From assembly GCA_026122225.1 (NCBI GenBank), contig JANEZZ010001899.1, positions 225,747-289,746 on the forward strand: DNA of 64,000 bases. The letters are read 5' to 3'. The position numbers were made by a program, and so were the translations under genes. The notes beneath the pieces are model-generated. The model was not told where the DNA came from. It made no database searches and was given only the letters and a program-made list of their open reading frames with translations. Below, piece after piece: positions 9,967-22,420 of the stretch; within the stretch, counting starts at the first letter, position 1, and each line of letters opens with the position of its first letter. The stretch is from Heloderma charlesbogerti. Its lineage: Eukaryota > Chordata > Lepidosauria > Squamata > Helodermatidae.

Positions 9967-10120
9967 CAGTAGATTGCCTTGGCCAGTCACCAGCACTCAG
10001 CTTAACCTAATTCACAGGGCTGTTGTGAAGACAAAAATGGGGAGGACGACATATGTGCCACCTTGAGCTCCTTGGAAGAAGTGTAATCAATGAATTAAAT
10101 GTGTGAAGGAGAAGGAATAC

Positions 10121-10930
10121 CTGCCATGGCTGGAACCTTTGAAGTGCCTGCTTCTCTCCGCCAGCCATCCTCATCCCATTTGATCGGGATGAGTGTGCGG
10201 CATGTAAGGTCCGTGCCACAGCCTGGATGGAACTGTAAACACTGTAGGAGTTTTGAGATAGGATGCTTTCAATCACATCCTGGGGCAGGTTCTCCCACGT
10301 ATCTTTTTCTCTGCATCTTTCCCAGACTTTCCCAGACAGCACATGCCTGGAATATAAACAATGAAATGCTGTCTCCACAAAATGCTCGATAGCAACAGGA
10401 AATGATTCAACATCTTCATATTGTGTCCATCTGTTTTTCTTGATTAAGAAGGACAAAGAAACTGGGGCATGCTGGACATCAACTATTCCGACAATCAAGC
10501 TGATGCTGAATTCCTGAAGAGCTGTTGCAATCCATACCTTCCCCACAGTTTGCTTTGTCATCTGTTCAGCTCTTTGCATCATGAATATTACAATTGATAT
10601 GGTGTTCCTGTCCACTGGACCAACAGCTACATTGACCTGGGTTTTTATAAAATTTGAAACCATGTTGAAGATCTTTCTCCAATTCTCCACTACAATGACT
10701 TCTGAGAAGACAATGCAAATTCCGTTCCTGATCACCACAGGTGCGAAGCTGCTCATGAACCGTTCTCCGTGGTCATCATCTGGAGCCAGGAGACAGATCC
10801 AAGTCCATCTGAAGTGCAGGAGCAGTTTGACAATCCCCAGGTATGGAGGTTCTGGTTTGGGGACCATCCGGTAACAAACAGGGGTCTTGTGTCTATCCTT
10901 GGGACCTTGACTGGTAAACCCATAAATGAC
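10121..10930 (-). CDS. V2R gene A, exon 3 (ligand-binding core)
   Basis: An 810-bp exon (270 codons) of the Venus flytrap domain. It opens VIYGFTSQGPKDRHKTPVC after the acceptor TTCTAG. It continues YRMVPKPEPPYLGIVKLL and HFRWTWICLLAPDDDHGE, and ends LQRFQPWQ at the donor CAG|GTATTCC. It is fully open. Coding differences from gene C are scattered substitutions rather than breaks, which suggests long survival as a coding copy. In intron 3, two palindromic DNA elements sit inside an old SINE that is uninterrupted in B and C. Confidence 0.93.
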
Positions 10931-12470
10931 CTAGAAAAATGTGGAAGAGAGTGGATGTGGTCAAAAACAATATGTATTTTCACACTTGAATCACTGGGCC
11001 AAAGTGATCAAGCTCAGAGAAAACTAACTTAGACAAGAAAGGTAAGAGGCACATGTGAAATCAGAGCCCCCAGTCATATATTTTCTCCCACAAAGCAAGC
11101 AAATACAGTCTGTAAGAGTCAATGGGATCATGAAGCCTCAGATTTCAAAACCTCAACTCGGGTTTGGTGATGAGTCAAAGTTGACTGACTCCAAATCAGG
11201 CTGAGCAGAATGCAGCCAGTTTCCAAAGCACTGAATCAGGTTCACTGCACAGTCAAAGTGAGGGTCAGTCAGTGCACACCTCTGCTCTGCAGCCATTTCC
11301 TACCTTTGCCCAGCAAGTGTTGTCAGTGACACCTTGTTCTAGGATGCCTTGCCCAAGTTCCAATACCTGAGGTGGTATGACTATAGACACCAGTTTCTGG
11401 GGAACATGGACGGGACGGTGTTGTTGCTCTCATGTCCTGCCTGTGGTTTCCTGGTTGACAGCTGGCTGGCGCTGAACAAAATGCTGGACTAGATGGAACC
11501 TTTGTCTAATCCAGCAGGGCTCTTCTGATGATCTTGTGTTCTCATGGGGGGGGGGGTTGCAAGGAATTTTATGTTGGGTTTTTGTCATTGGACAAAAATT
11601 TCATTACAAAAAGTAGACTCATGTCCACAAAAGTATTTGCCATAATAAATATGCAATGTTTTCATATGCACAAAGTTCTTTGTCCTTCTTACAAGATGGA
11701 AGTTGTCCAAAGGAAATTTTATTATGTGAATATTGTATATATACTCCAGAGAGACTGTTGGATGGACATTGATAGTGGATCTTCTGGTCAAGGCATGTGA
11801 CTCATTCCACATTTGTTTTTACTTAATAAATTAAAACATTAATACCCCACACTTCAGTATTACAACTTCCTGGGTGATTTTCAGTAATCCTATAAATGCA
11901 ATGTTCGATCCAGCCAAAATTAGTCTAAATAAGGTCCCATTGAAATCAGTGTGACAAGTTAGCTATGATTTAAGTGCCACTGAGAGCAATGGGTTTATGT
12001 GTGACTGACTTATGTTGCTTCCATTGGGGGATTCCGATGGGAGGTCCAGACGATGATGTCTTCACTTTGTAACCCTCCCATGCTTCCACACTTCTGGGAT
12101 TGTTTTTTACTAGAAAAAGAAATGTTAAGGAAAAATCAGTCCGAATTCCTGCAGAATGCCTTTGGAGGTGGGAGGCCTCCATCTGGAAGCATGCTTAGTG
12201 TGGATTCAACCCAACATCAAAACCTGAAAACTCACTGCACCCTTTGTCTTTTTCACACTCCCCTGTGCAGAGGTGGCAGTGGACAAATGAAATAAGGGTA
12301 TATCCTAAGGAAGAGAAAACCTCTCTCAAACCGTATTCAGCTCTTCTGATGAGTGCTGCCTCATCCAACCTTACATGGTGATGCTCAGCTGAATGCCACC
12401 TCCTGGTCTTCTCTGGAGAGACTGCAAAGTGGAAATAGACCCAGCCTGCATCCTTCACCACCATTCATAC
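10931..12470. other. V2R gene A intron 2, no coding content seen
   Basis: This intron aligns over most of its length with intron 2 of gene C (56181-57879), for example GGAAGTTGTCCAAAGGAAAT and GGAGGTCCAGA(C/A)GATGATGT. I see no further exon, RNA gene or complete transposon in it. A short dispersed-repeat trace (TCAGTGCACACCTCTGC) lies near 11270. Confidence 0.6.
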
Positions 12471-12762
12471 CTGTGGGACTTTGTAGATGTCCAGTATGCT
12501 TGAAATCCTGTTGGAGATTTCAGAGTCTGTCCCTTCAAGGACTGCCAAGAGGTAATTCTGTCTTCCACAGCTGAAGTTTGGAACACTCTGCTCCCCCAGA
12601 GAAAGAACATCTACTATGGCCTCATAAGTCATTCTTGCATTGAAATAGTTCTCATAGACATTGTAGCCCAGGGTGATATTGGGCAACAGCCTCGGATTCT
12701 CGTTGATCTCATGAATGGCAAACAAGAAGGGCAGCATGGACCTGTATCGTATCTCTCCTATA
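12471..12762 (-). CDS. V2R gene A, exon 2
   Basis: A 292-bp exon homologous to exon 2 of gene C and the same length. The translation reads [19 protein letters not shown], then [19 protein letters not shown], and [19 protein letters not shown]. The acceptor is GTTGCAG|T. The donor is CCCACAG|GTATGAATGG. No stop or frameshift is seen. Intron 1 (12763-15601) holds a SINE, a truncated Tc1 element and a partial palindromic element. Confidence 0.92.
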
Positions 12763-13380
12763 CTGCAACAAAAATAGATGCCATCAGATTTTCACCCAAA
12801 ATTCCATGGAAGGATATCACGTTCCCTTCATCATTTATTAAAATGGCCTTTCTAGGAAATGGAAACCTCAACATGTAGAACAAGACCCTCAGTGACTCTT
12901 AGAACTAGACTCCCAGTAACACTAAAGAGAACTGTCCTCCCAGTGCAAAGTGTAGGTGATTCTTGTTGGGACCATGAAAGATGGCGGAAAGCTACACTCC
13001 CCTTCCGCACCCTTTGTAGTCAGGTGCCTAACTGTCCACCCTCCCTGGCATGTATTTGCACCATTTAAAACCTGGATGTTAGATGCAAAAACCAGGTGTC
13101 TTGTCACATTTGGTTTGGCCCTCAGGCTACCACTGACCTAGAGCCCAATGCAACACAGTTTATCCTAGCATGAGGAGTTCTGCAAATGTCATGATGCATA
13201 GCCCTTGGCAAGCAAAAGGCTCTGAACCACAAAGCAGGGGAAGATGCCCAGTCCATTGCTGGGTAAGTCAGTGCAGAAGCTTCGAAGAACCAGGGCTGAA
13301 ATCCTAAACATACTGGGCAGGGAATCAGCTGCACTGGGCACAGCAAGATTGATCCCCGAATAACCATGCCTGCACAACTA

Positions 13381-13580
13381 GGGACCTACAAGTGTAGGCA
13401 GCTGCCTTCTACTGAGTCAGACCCTTGGTCCATCTCACCCAGATTTGCCAACACTGACTGGCCACAGTTCTACAGGGTTTTTTTCCAACTCTAACTGGAG
13501 ATGCAGCGGATCAAACCTGGGGACTTTGGCAGATGCTAGGCACATGCTCTACTGATTGGACTATGGTCCCTGCCTCTGTA
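13381..13580 (-). mobile_element. tRNA-derived SINE in V2R intron 1 (gene A)
   Basis: Reverse orientation SINE with the 3'-part motif CTTCTACTGAGTCAGACCCT and the B-box complement GGATCAAACCTGGGGACTTT. The orthologous copy is at 58795-58998 in gene C, so the insertion predates their duplication. Confidence 0.7.
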
Positions 13581-13831
13581 GATCCAATGAAAATATATCT
13601 TGAATAGTTTGAGTTTCATGAGATGGTGGGGGTGGTGCTTTAGGATAAGGGGTAGTTTTTCAGATGTTTGTAGGTAAACATCAAAACATAGATGAGAGGA
13701 GGAGCAGTCAACCTCCAAACTAGAAAGGAAGTATAAAACAAACGTAGCCAGGTGATTTGTTTATCTCCTTGGGCAAACCATGGCCACCCTACACACACAG
13801 CAGTTGGGAAGGTAATTCCAATAAGTTTCTG

Positions 13832-14640
13832 GAGTTACAGTGTCTTGCATAAGTATCTTGCCCCCTTTGACTTTTCCACATTTTGTTGTGTAACAACCTG
13901 GAATTCAAATGGATTTAATTAGGATTCCTTTTCACTGATCTACACAAAATAGTCCATAATGTTGAAGTGGGGGGGGGGGAGGACATCTACATATTTTACA
14001 AAATGATTTACAAAGAAAGAAGAGAAAAGTCTCCATTTCATATTCACCCCCTTTGCTGTGATGCCTCTAAATAAGCTCTGGTACAACCAACTGCCTTCAG
14101 AGGTCACATCATTTCTTGAATGGAGTGCACCTGTGTGCAATTCCAGTGTCAGGTGATCTCAGATTAAATGCACCATTTTCTGGAAAGCCCCAGAGTTTGT
14201 GAGAGAGCATTTCTAAACAAACAGCATCATGAAGACGAAGCAGCTATCACAGCAACCCTGGGATAATGTTCTGGTGAAGCACCAATCAGGATTGGGTTAT
14301 AAAAAAATATCCAGAACTATGAACATCCTCCCGAGCACCATTAAATCCATTATTACAAAAAGAAAAGAATATGGCACAACTGTGATTCTGCCTAGAGAAG
14401 GCCTTCCACCCAAACTCAGTGACCAGGTAGGAGGGCATTAGCCAGAGAAGCAACCAAGAAGCTAATGGTAACTCTGAAGGAGCTGGAGAGATCCACAGCT
14501 GAGGTGGGAGAAACTGTCCATGGGACAACTATCACCCAGATGCTCCACAAAACTGGCTTTTATGGGAAGGTGGCAAGAAGAAAGCCATTGCTGAAAAAAA
14601 AAAAACATATCAAGTATCAGTTGGTCTCTTCCTTCAATTT
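13832..14640 (+). mobile_element. Truncated Tc1-like transposon in intron 1 of gene A
   Basis: Starts with the Tc1-type terminal repeat (GTCTTGCATAAGTATCTTGC ... CTTTTCCACATTTTGTTGTG). A degenerate transposase N-terminus follows (HQSGLGYKKISRTMNILPST, then TILPREGLPPKL-type sequence and [19 protein letters not shown] sequence). The DDE catalytic region and the right terminus are missing. Frame disruptions make it inactive. It corresponds to the element at 59250-61804. Confidence 0.85.
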
Positions 14641-14723
14641 TGAAGCATATAACTAACATTTCCCCTCATCCACTGCATGCTTTAGGATCATTTCTACATT
14701 CCAGAAATATTGGGCCCCCTGCC

Positions 14724-15232
14724 TATGGGTGTATGAAACCCCGCTTACCTGGCTCTGCTGGGTTCCACTGGGGGGGAGGCTCTCCATCCCTCCCCCCGGA
14801 ATCCTCGCCTGGGGGGGAGTCAATTCGGTCCTCCCCCCTGGAATCCTCGAAAGCCGGCTGTGCTCCACAGTGGATTTCCAGCTCCGGATTTCCAGCTGCG
14901 GAGGGCTCTGGAGAGGGGGGAAAAGAAAGTGTATGCAAATGGTGGCAGCTACGGCTGCCGCCATTTGCATTCCTTATTTTTCTTTGTCTTAGTCTACGTA
15001 AATATTTACAATGACAAAGAAAAATAAGGAACGCAAATGGCACCGGCTGTAGCCGCCGCCATTTGCGTACGCCTTTTTTTTTTTTTACCCAGACGTTTTA
15101 GGCTACATAAAAACTTATGTAGCCTATCACATCTGGGTAAAAAAAAAAACAGATGCAAATGGCGGCGGCTACAGCCACCGCCATTTGCGTTCCTTATTTT
15201 TCTTCGTCTTTTTTTTTTTTTTTTACATAGAC
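14724..15232 (+). mobile_element. Partial palindromic element in intron 1 of gene A
   Basis: Begins with a degenerate L terminus (TATGGGTGTATGAAACCCCG) and the GC-rich subterminal repeats. It then has palindromic blocks (TTAGTCTACGTAAATATTTA; CAAATGGCGGCGGCTACAGC with its mirror). It fades into poly-T near 15232 without an R terminus. Confidence 0.7.
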
Positions 15233-15601
15233 GTGCTATTCTGCAGGCCCTTGGACTCTCGCCCTGAGGTCTTCCACTAACTGCACCATTGCTGGGAAGT
15301 TCCCAGGGGTCTCAGGCATCCAAAGTTGGTCCTGACAGAAGCATCCAAATAGAAACTCCCGTCATGCCACATTTGAAACAGCAGGCTGTGCACTAATTAG
15401 ATGGTGCCTGAGCAGCTGTACATCCTCCCTAAGTATGTTTCTCTTGAAGGAAAAAAGGACAAAATCGGGATCCAGTTTACCAGACCCACCACCCCCTTTT
15501 TAAAGGCAACAGCTTACCAGAACAGAGAGATTCATGGCCCCATCTGCTAAAGATGGACAGCTGGCAAGAGTGAATTCAGAACTAGGCATAACATCACTTA
15601 C

Positions 15602-15804
15602 GAGGAAAATCGGGTAGAGGGAGGCTTGAAGAAAACAAATGGTTTCAATTCAGGATTTCCTGAAGATGTGATCCCACTGATCAGGTACTCTCCTGGCTTG
15701 TAATAATTAAGTGATTCTTTCCGATCAATTCTCAGATTCAAAGGGCATTTTGTCTTCAGCATCCCACAGGGAAGGTGGGGCAGCAGAATTAGCAGCAGCA
15801 GCAT
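15602..15804 (-). CDS. V2R gene A, exon 1 (signal peptide exon)
   Basis: Start exon of a V2R. The chosen ATG (15804-15802) begins MLLLLILLPHLPCGMLKTKC, a clear signal peptide. It is followed by NYYKPGEYLISGITSS, the usual position of the family's Y-pGd-LIGGI motif. The exon ends TTT TCC TC at the donor CCTC|GTAAGTGATG, leaving two bases. Exon 2 of gene A begins with the one base needed to complete Ser. The frame continues open upstream (MLLRPITS...), but the signal peptide start is the more natural one. A promoter was not recognised. Confidence 0.85.
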
Positions 15805-16679
15805 GCTGGAAATGTCAAAGACAATCTCCTTCTGTATCTTGTGTGTGCGGGCATGCACATACACACTGGTGATGGGTCTCAGGAGCAACTAACTGGAAGC
15901 TGAGCCCTCCCACAGCTGCAGTAAATGCACAAATAAAAATGACGCAGTCTGGCATGGCCTCAGCTCTGAAGACGTCATTATTATGTATAGGTGCAAATGC
16001 AGAAAGAATTACAATGGTTTCAGTGGAAATACAGAACATCTGACCATAGTGGAGACACTGACTAGGTGACCTGTGTGCCTGCTCAGTTTGCTGTCCAGGT
16101 CCTAGTACTAGACCACTTCCAGGCCCCTGTGTCCTCTCCCTCCTTGAGGTTCTTTATTTTTAATCCAAAGGTTGAATGGACAACTCAGCTGAGAGAGAAC
16201 ACCTTCAATTACAGGACTGTCCTCTGCTAGCTCTCCAAATTAGAGGATTGTCCTCTGTAATGGAAGGCAGTTGGCCCCCCGAGAAGAGGATGATTCGAGA
16301 ACTTACACTGGCACAGTCCCTGCCTTCCCTATTTCTTCCCCCAGGTCTCAGAGGCTTAGGAGCTATTTATGCACCAGTTTTTCAGCCTTCTTATATGAGG
16401 AGGATAAGTGTTGCTCTTGATTTGAGTATTCTTCCATTGTTTTCAAAAGTGACCTTTGGAAATCAAAATCCGTTGAGCTTTGGTGAGCACTAGAATAAAT
16501 AACCATGATTTTTATAATTATAAGGCAGCAAAAGTCCCTCCTGCAACTTTGTTGACTCTTTGTGGCTCCATGTGCAGAATACATGTTTCCATAGCTCACC
16601 TGTTTAGCTCTATTTCATGGGTCAGTGACAGAGTAGTTCAACCAAGTTTGAATGGCCTTAGCCACTTTATTGTATACTT

Positions 16680-19600
16680 TATTTATTTGTTTATTTAATT
16701 TATTAATTGCCCATCTGGCTGGTCACCCAGCCACTCTGGGCGATATACAATAATAGAAACAGTTTAAAACAGTAAAATTCTACATTAAAAACAACATATT
16801 TCTAAAAATACCCTAACCCACCCCAAAGGCCTGCCTGAACAACCATGTTTTTAATGCATGATGGAAGCTCATTAAAGAGGGGGCATGGTGGAGTTCCCTA
16901 GGGAGGGAGTTCCACAGGGTGGGGGCCACCACAGAGAAGGCCCTCTCCCTCTTCCCCACCAGTCTAACTGTCATGGCTGATGGGACAAAGAGAAGGCCAT
17001 CCCAGGCTGATCTTGTTAAGCTGCTTGTCTGGTGTTGCTGGAGGCTCTCCTTAAGATAGGCTGGGCTGGAACCATGTAGGGTTTTAAAGGTCAAAAGCAA
17101 CGCCTTGAATTTGGCCCAGAAAACAACTGGTGATCAGTGCAACTCCTTCAGCACTGGAGTGATGTGATCTCGCCGTCGGCTGCCTTTAATCAGGTGAACC
17201 GCTGCATTCTGTACAGCTGCAGCTTCCATACTGTCTTCAAGGGTATCCCCACATAGAGCACATTACAGTAGTCTAAATGAGAGGAGACCAGGGCATGTAC
17301 TACCAATGGGAGCAGATGCTTGGGAAGGTAGGGGCACAGCCACCATATCAGATGGAGTTGGTAGACTGCTGTCCAGCTCACAGCTGACACCTGACTCTCC
17401 ATGGACAGCTGGGAGTCTAAAATGACCCCCAGGCTGTGGACCTGGTCTTTCAAGGGTAGCCGTACCCCATTCAATGCCAGGTCAACATCCCCCAACCTCC
17501 TCTTGTCTCTCACCAAAAGTACCTTGGTCTTGTCAGGGTTCAGCTTCAGCTTATTCCTCCCCATCCAGCCACTCACCGTCTCCAGACATTTGGACAGGGA
17601 TTCTACGGCCAACCTTGGTGAAGATTTGAATGAGAGGTACAGCTGCATGTCATCCGCATACTGATGACACTGCACCCCAAACCTCCTCATGGTAGCCCCC
17701 AGCAGCTTCACATAAATGTTAAGTAGCATCAGGGAGAGGATGGAACCCTGTGGCACCCCAGAAGTGAGTGGCCATGGGTCCGAAACCTCCTCTCCCAGTG
17801 CTACCCTCTTGTACCTGCCAGAGAGGAAGGATTGGAACCACCATAATATGGTGTCTCCAATGCCCAACCCCTCCAGGCAGTCCAGGAAGATACAGTGGTC
17901 AATGGTATCGAAAGCAGTTGAGAGGTCGAGAAAAAGGAAGGAGCATTCACCCCTATCCAGAGCCCTCCTCATATCATCCACCAGGCTTACCAAGGCCGTT
18001 TCTGTCCCATGCCCAGGCCTGAAGCCCGACTGTAATGGGTCTAGATAATCGGCTTCTTCCAAGTGTGCCTTCAACTGCATCGCCCCCACCTGCTCAATCA
18101 CCTTGCCCCAAAATGGCAGATTTGAGACTGGGCAAAAGTTGCTCAGAACTTGGGGATCCAAGGAGGGCTTCTTTAAGAGTGGTCTTATCACTGCCTCCTT
18201 GAGAGCACATGGCATCACTCCCTCCTCAAGGGAGGCATTTACTACCACACTGTTCCCCTCACCCAATCTCTCTCTGCAGTCCATAATGTACCAAGATGGG
18301 CAAGGATCGAGTAAGCAGGTGGTAGGCCTTACAGATGAAAGCACCTTGTCCACTTCATCAGAAGGAAGAAGCTGGAACCTACCCCACAAAACCAGTTTGC
18401 CACAGACAACTGTCTTGCTCACTAACTGTATCCACAGAGCATGGAATAACACTCCTAATCTGATCAATTTTATCCGCAAAGTGCCTTGCCACAGGAGGCC
18501 TTAGAATGCTCCAGCAGTTCCAGAGCAACTGGACCTACCAGGCTCTGGACTACTTGGAACAGCCTCCTGGGACAGCACTCTGCAGACGTGATAGAGGCAG
18601 CTTAATATTCCTTTTTTGCTGGCTTCACCACCATGTGATAGGCTGAAGATACAGCTCTAGCCCGTGCCTGATCATCTTTGGAGCGAGACTTCCGCCACCG
18701 GCGCTCTAGCCGTCTCACCTCCTGTTTCAGAGCTCGTTATTGCGGATTGAACCATGTTGCAGTTCGAGGCCTGCTCATGGGGAGAGGGTGTTTCGGAGCC
18801 ACCTGAAGACAGCACTCTGCAGACATCTCCCCAGTGATGGCGGCATTCTACCCACCCACCAGGGTCTCGACTGAGTGGCCGTTGGCATGCTCCAGAGAAT
18901 CCCCAAGCACATTCAGGAATCAATTCTGATCCATAAGATTCCTGGGGCAGACCATTTTAATGGGTCCTCCACCCCTGCGGAGGGGTTGTGGAACCGAGAA
19001 GTCCAATGTCACCAGATAGTGATCTGACCATGACAAGGGGGTGGTGGATATACCCCCGACTTCCAGATCACTCCCCGCTTCTCCAGAAACAAACACATGT
19101 TCTAGCGCATCACCGGCTACATGGGTGGGCCCAGTTGGAATAGGGTGCAGCTCCCAGGAAGCCATGGTCTCCATGAAGTCCTGAGGTGCCCCTATGAGGA
19201 TGGCCTTTGAATGTCCATTCAAATCCCCCAACACCAATAAGTTAGGGGACTGTACACGCACATCAGAGACTGGCCAGCGAGTCAGTCGTGCAGCGCAGTG
19301 CACGGTACATGAGCAGGATCCCCAGACTGCCCGTCGGGCCCAGCCTCCAGTACATGCACTCAGCAACCCTGGTCTCTTGGAGAGGGGGTCTGGTGAAGAC
19401 CAAGGACTCTTGGTAGATAACAGCCACTCCCCCAGCCCTCGTCTGCTGTGCATATGAAAATTCAGCTGGACACATGGCCGCAAGAGTTAGAGAAGCACCC
19501 TCAGCCAGCCAGGTCTCCATAATACATGCACCCTCATCCAGGATCATGGCATTTATCTTAAATGCATCCAGCCATTTCTGATCTTCTCTCTGCATGGTTC
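16680..19600 (-). mobile_element. L2-type LINE, 5'-truncated and frameshifted
   Basis: Non-LTR retrotransposon in minus orientation. The endonuclease part (about 18920-19595) includes NLLVLGDLNGHSKA and SWSDHYLVTLDFSV. The reverse transcriptase (17190-18479) has GFRPGHGTETALVSLVDD, FLFLDLSTAFDTIDH, SGVPQGSILS, HQYADDMQLYLSF and KLKLNPDKTKVLLV. A C-terminal piece (16813-17100) contains AFSVVAPTLWNSLPRE in another frame. The 3' end has the ATCGCCCAGAGTGGCTGGGT motif and (TAAA)-type tail typical of L2-like elements. Frameshifts rule out activity. Confidence 0.88.
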
Positions 19601-20200
19601 AGAAATAAAGACACTCAAGTGGATACAGAATTTGCTTTAGTTCTTTGGCCTATGTTGAGATTGGTCTGACTGACACCTGGACCACTTGGCAGGGACTATC
19701 TTGGTGTTCACAGAGTTTAAAGGGGATCAGGGGAAACAGGACCAATCCTTCTCCATAAATACAAGCTGGAAGTCGGGATTCCCATGTGTCCAGAATACAA
19801 GAGCTGGTGGCAATATTTCACTGGCCACGAATGAAGAAACAAATTCTTGATGTAGAAGGGCTACAAAATGTCAACAAAACTGAACAGTGGTTAACTAGGT
19901 CTTGACAACTCTGTTGGTTGTGCTTGTGCTCCATAAGGGTGAGGAGGAGGAGTAATAGAAGCAGGAGAAGGAGGAGGAGGAGAAATTATCCAAGGATTCT
20001 GTCAGGATTAATTCTGTATATTTCACACATTTAAATAGTATAGATTTTTAAAGGACACACAAGACAATCCACAATACCCTGAAAATTAGTACAAAAATAT
20101 GTCGATTCAGTAGCAAACAGAAATGATCTTAAAGAGAATGGATAAAAAATGCTCTGCCCTAAAGTTGTGCAGGAGCAATATTAGCAAAATGGGAACTCAC

Positions 20201-20939
20201 TAGGGATGTCAGAGAATTTTGCCACGAATCTCAGGGAGGCCGAATGCCAGCGCATTTGGCCCCCCGAAATCGGTGGCGAAACGGTCTGCCCCCCCGCCCC
20301 CCCCCCACTGGGATGGGACTTACCTTCGGCGAATCTCCCTGGCGGCGGCAGCTCCGGCAGCGGTGCGTGTGGCGGTGTGGCAGCAGCGGCTGCGGCGGCC
20401 GGTCTTCTGACCAGCTGCCGCCGCCGCCATTTCCAGTAAAAAAAAACACAAAACAAAACGTGATAGGCTTTACGTAAAAAAGATTTACGTAGCCTATCAT
20501 GGCTAGATGTTAAAAAAATACCGTGATAGGCTACGTAAATGTTTACGTAGCCTATCACGGCTGAGTAAAAAAACATGTGTTCCCCTTATTCTCGCCGTAG
20601 TCTACGTAAATGTTTACATAGACTAGACATGCCAAAATAAGGAACGCAAATGGCGGCGCCCATGGGTGCCACCATTTGCATACACGCGGTTTTGTTTTGT
20701 TTTTTACTCAGTCGTGATAGGCTACGTAAACATTTACGTAGCCTATCACGGCTGATTGCAGGGACGCAAACGGCGGCGGCTATGGCCGCCGCCATTTGCA
20801 AACCCGGCCAGCCAGGATTCGCGGCGGGAGGGATGGGGCGCCTCCCCCCCTGGCCAGAATTTCGGGGGAGGGATGGGGGGCCTCCCCCCCACCTCGAATC
20901 ACATTTCTTCAAAAAGTAAGTGACTTTCGTACATCCCTA
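20201..20939 (-). mobile_element. Palindromic hAT-like element
   Basis: A 739-bp element from TAGGGATGTCAGAGAATTTT (R) to TGACTTTCGTACATCCCTA (L). The flanks GAACTCAC and ATCCCATC do not match, so no duplication is visible here. It includes the exon-like module on the minus strand and palindromes such as GTGATAGGCTACGTAAATG with its partner around 20521-20558. Confidence 0.85.
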
Positions 20940-21081
20940 ATCCCATCATGAAAATGAAATAGTCCTGAGACTCAGAATGAGCGAGGCATTTTTCAGAACA
21001 ATTTTAGCATCCTTATCATGAGCCAAATCCCATTTCTCCTGCAGGCAAAGGAGAACTTTTTAAAACTATGTGTGCAGCAGC

Positions 21082-21938
21082 TAGGGATGGCGGAGAATTT
21101 CTCCCCGAAACTTCGGGGGGCCGAGCGCCAACGCGTTCGGCCCCCCGAACAAGTTTCGGTGACAAATCCTCCACCCCCCCCGCCCCCCGCCCCCCCCCCC
21201 GGGACGGGACTTACCTTCCCTGAATGTCCCTCCTGGCGGCGGGTCCGGCTGGCGGTTCGTCCGGTGTTCGAGCGGGGCGGGAGCGGCAGCCGGTCTTTCG
21301 ACCGGCTGCCGCCCCCGCCATTGCAATCAAAGGAAAAAAAAAAACACGTCCCCTGATAGGCTACGTGACGATTCACGTAGCCTATCACGGCTAGATTTGC
21401 CAAGTCAGCTGTGATAGGCTACGTGAATCGTCACGTAGCCTATCCCGGGTGACTTAAAAAAAAAAAAAAAAAAGTGTGTACGGATAATGGCGGCCCCCAT
21501 AGGGAGCCGCCATTCCCGTTCCTTATTTGGTGGCTGTCGTCTACGTAAATGTTTACGTAGACTACGGCGAAAATAAGGGAACGCTATTTGCGTTGCCCTT
21601 ATTTTCGCCGTAGTCTACGTAAACATTTACGTAGACGACAGCCACTAAATAAGGAACGCGAATGGCAGCTCCCTATGGGGGCCGCCATTCGCGTACGCGC
21701 TTTTTTTTTTTTTTTTTAAAGTCACCCGTGATAGGCTACGTCTTCAGGGGGCGTTTTTTTTTTTTTACTTCCGCGTTCGCGGCCGGGCAAGGCGACGCGC
21801 CTCCTCCCCGGCCTGAATTTCGGCCGGGCGAGGCGGGAAGCCTCCTCCCCGGCCTGAACTTCACGGGGGGAGCAGCAAAGCGCTCCCCCCACCGCGAACG
21901 GCCTTCGACGACAGGTAAGCGACTTTCGTCCACCCCTA
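21082..21938 (-). mobile_element. Palindromic hAT-like element with perfect duplication
   Basis: An 857-bp element from TAGGGATGGCGGAGAATTTC (R) to GCGACTTTCGTCCACCCCTA (L). A perfect 8-bp duplication GCAGCAGC lies at 21074-21081 and 21939-21946. Internal palindromes use the variant GATAGGCTACGTGACGATTC and its partner. AGGTAAGC replaces AGGTAAGT at the L donor-like site. Confidence 0.92.
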
Positions 21939-22026
21939 GCAGCAGCTGCAAAAAAATATTTCAGAATTAATTGTGGAAGAAGGGCTGCAAAAACCCATCT
22001 ATTTCACTTTGATAGTTCTAGCGCTA

Positions 22027-22079
22027 CCCCCCACCGCGAACAAGCTGCGAGAAAAGGTAAGTGACTTTCGTCCACCCCT
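22027..22079 (-). mobile_element. Palindromic element fragment, L end only
   Basis: CCCCACCGCGAACAAGCTGC, then AAAAGGTAAGTGACTTTCGT and CCACCCCTA. Only the last 50-odd bases of an L terminus are present. Confidence 0.65.
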
Positions 22080-22420
22080 ACTGCCCAGCCATCTTGGTGA
22101 CTCCGCATAACCTCTGTAAGAATCGTTATTTTTCAGAAATATTTATGTGTTTTTTCCCCCTGCCTTGACATACAGTACTTACTTGCAGCCAAAATAGTTT
22201 CTCTAACTTGTAGGGGCTTCCCAAAAGAAGGCTGTGTTCGGTGTGCCTGAGAGATAAACTATTTAAAGCAATGCTGTTTTAAAGAAAGAAAAAAAACTTT
22301 TAAAATGACCATGCCGATCCTGGAGCCCTGCATGATGTATTATTCTCCTTGCTAAGCTCCAGGATCAGCGTGGTCATTTAAAATGATTTTGACTTTGTTT
22401 AAAACAGCATTGCTTTAAAC

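Noticed and set aside
17401..18504. Plus-strand open frames opposite the L2 reverse transcriptase
   Set aside because: Antisense shadows of the minus-strand LINE; no known domain in the plus reading.
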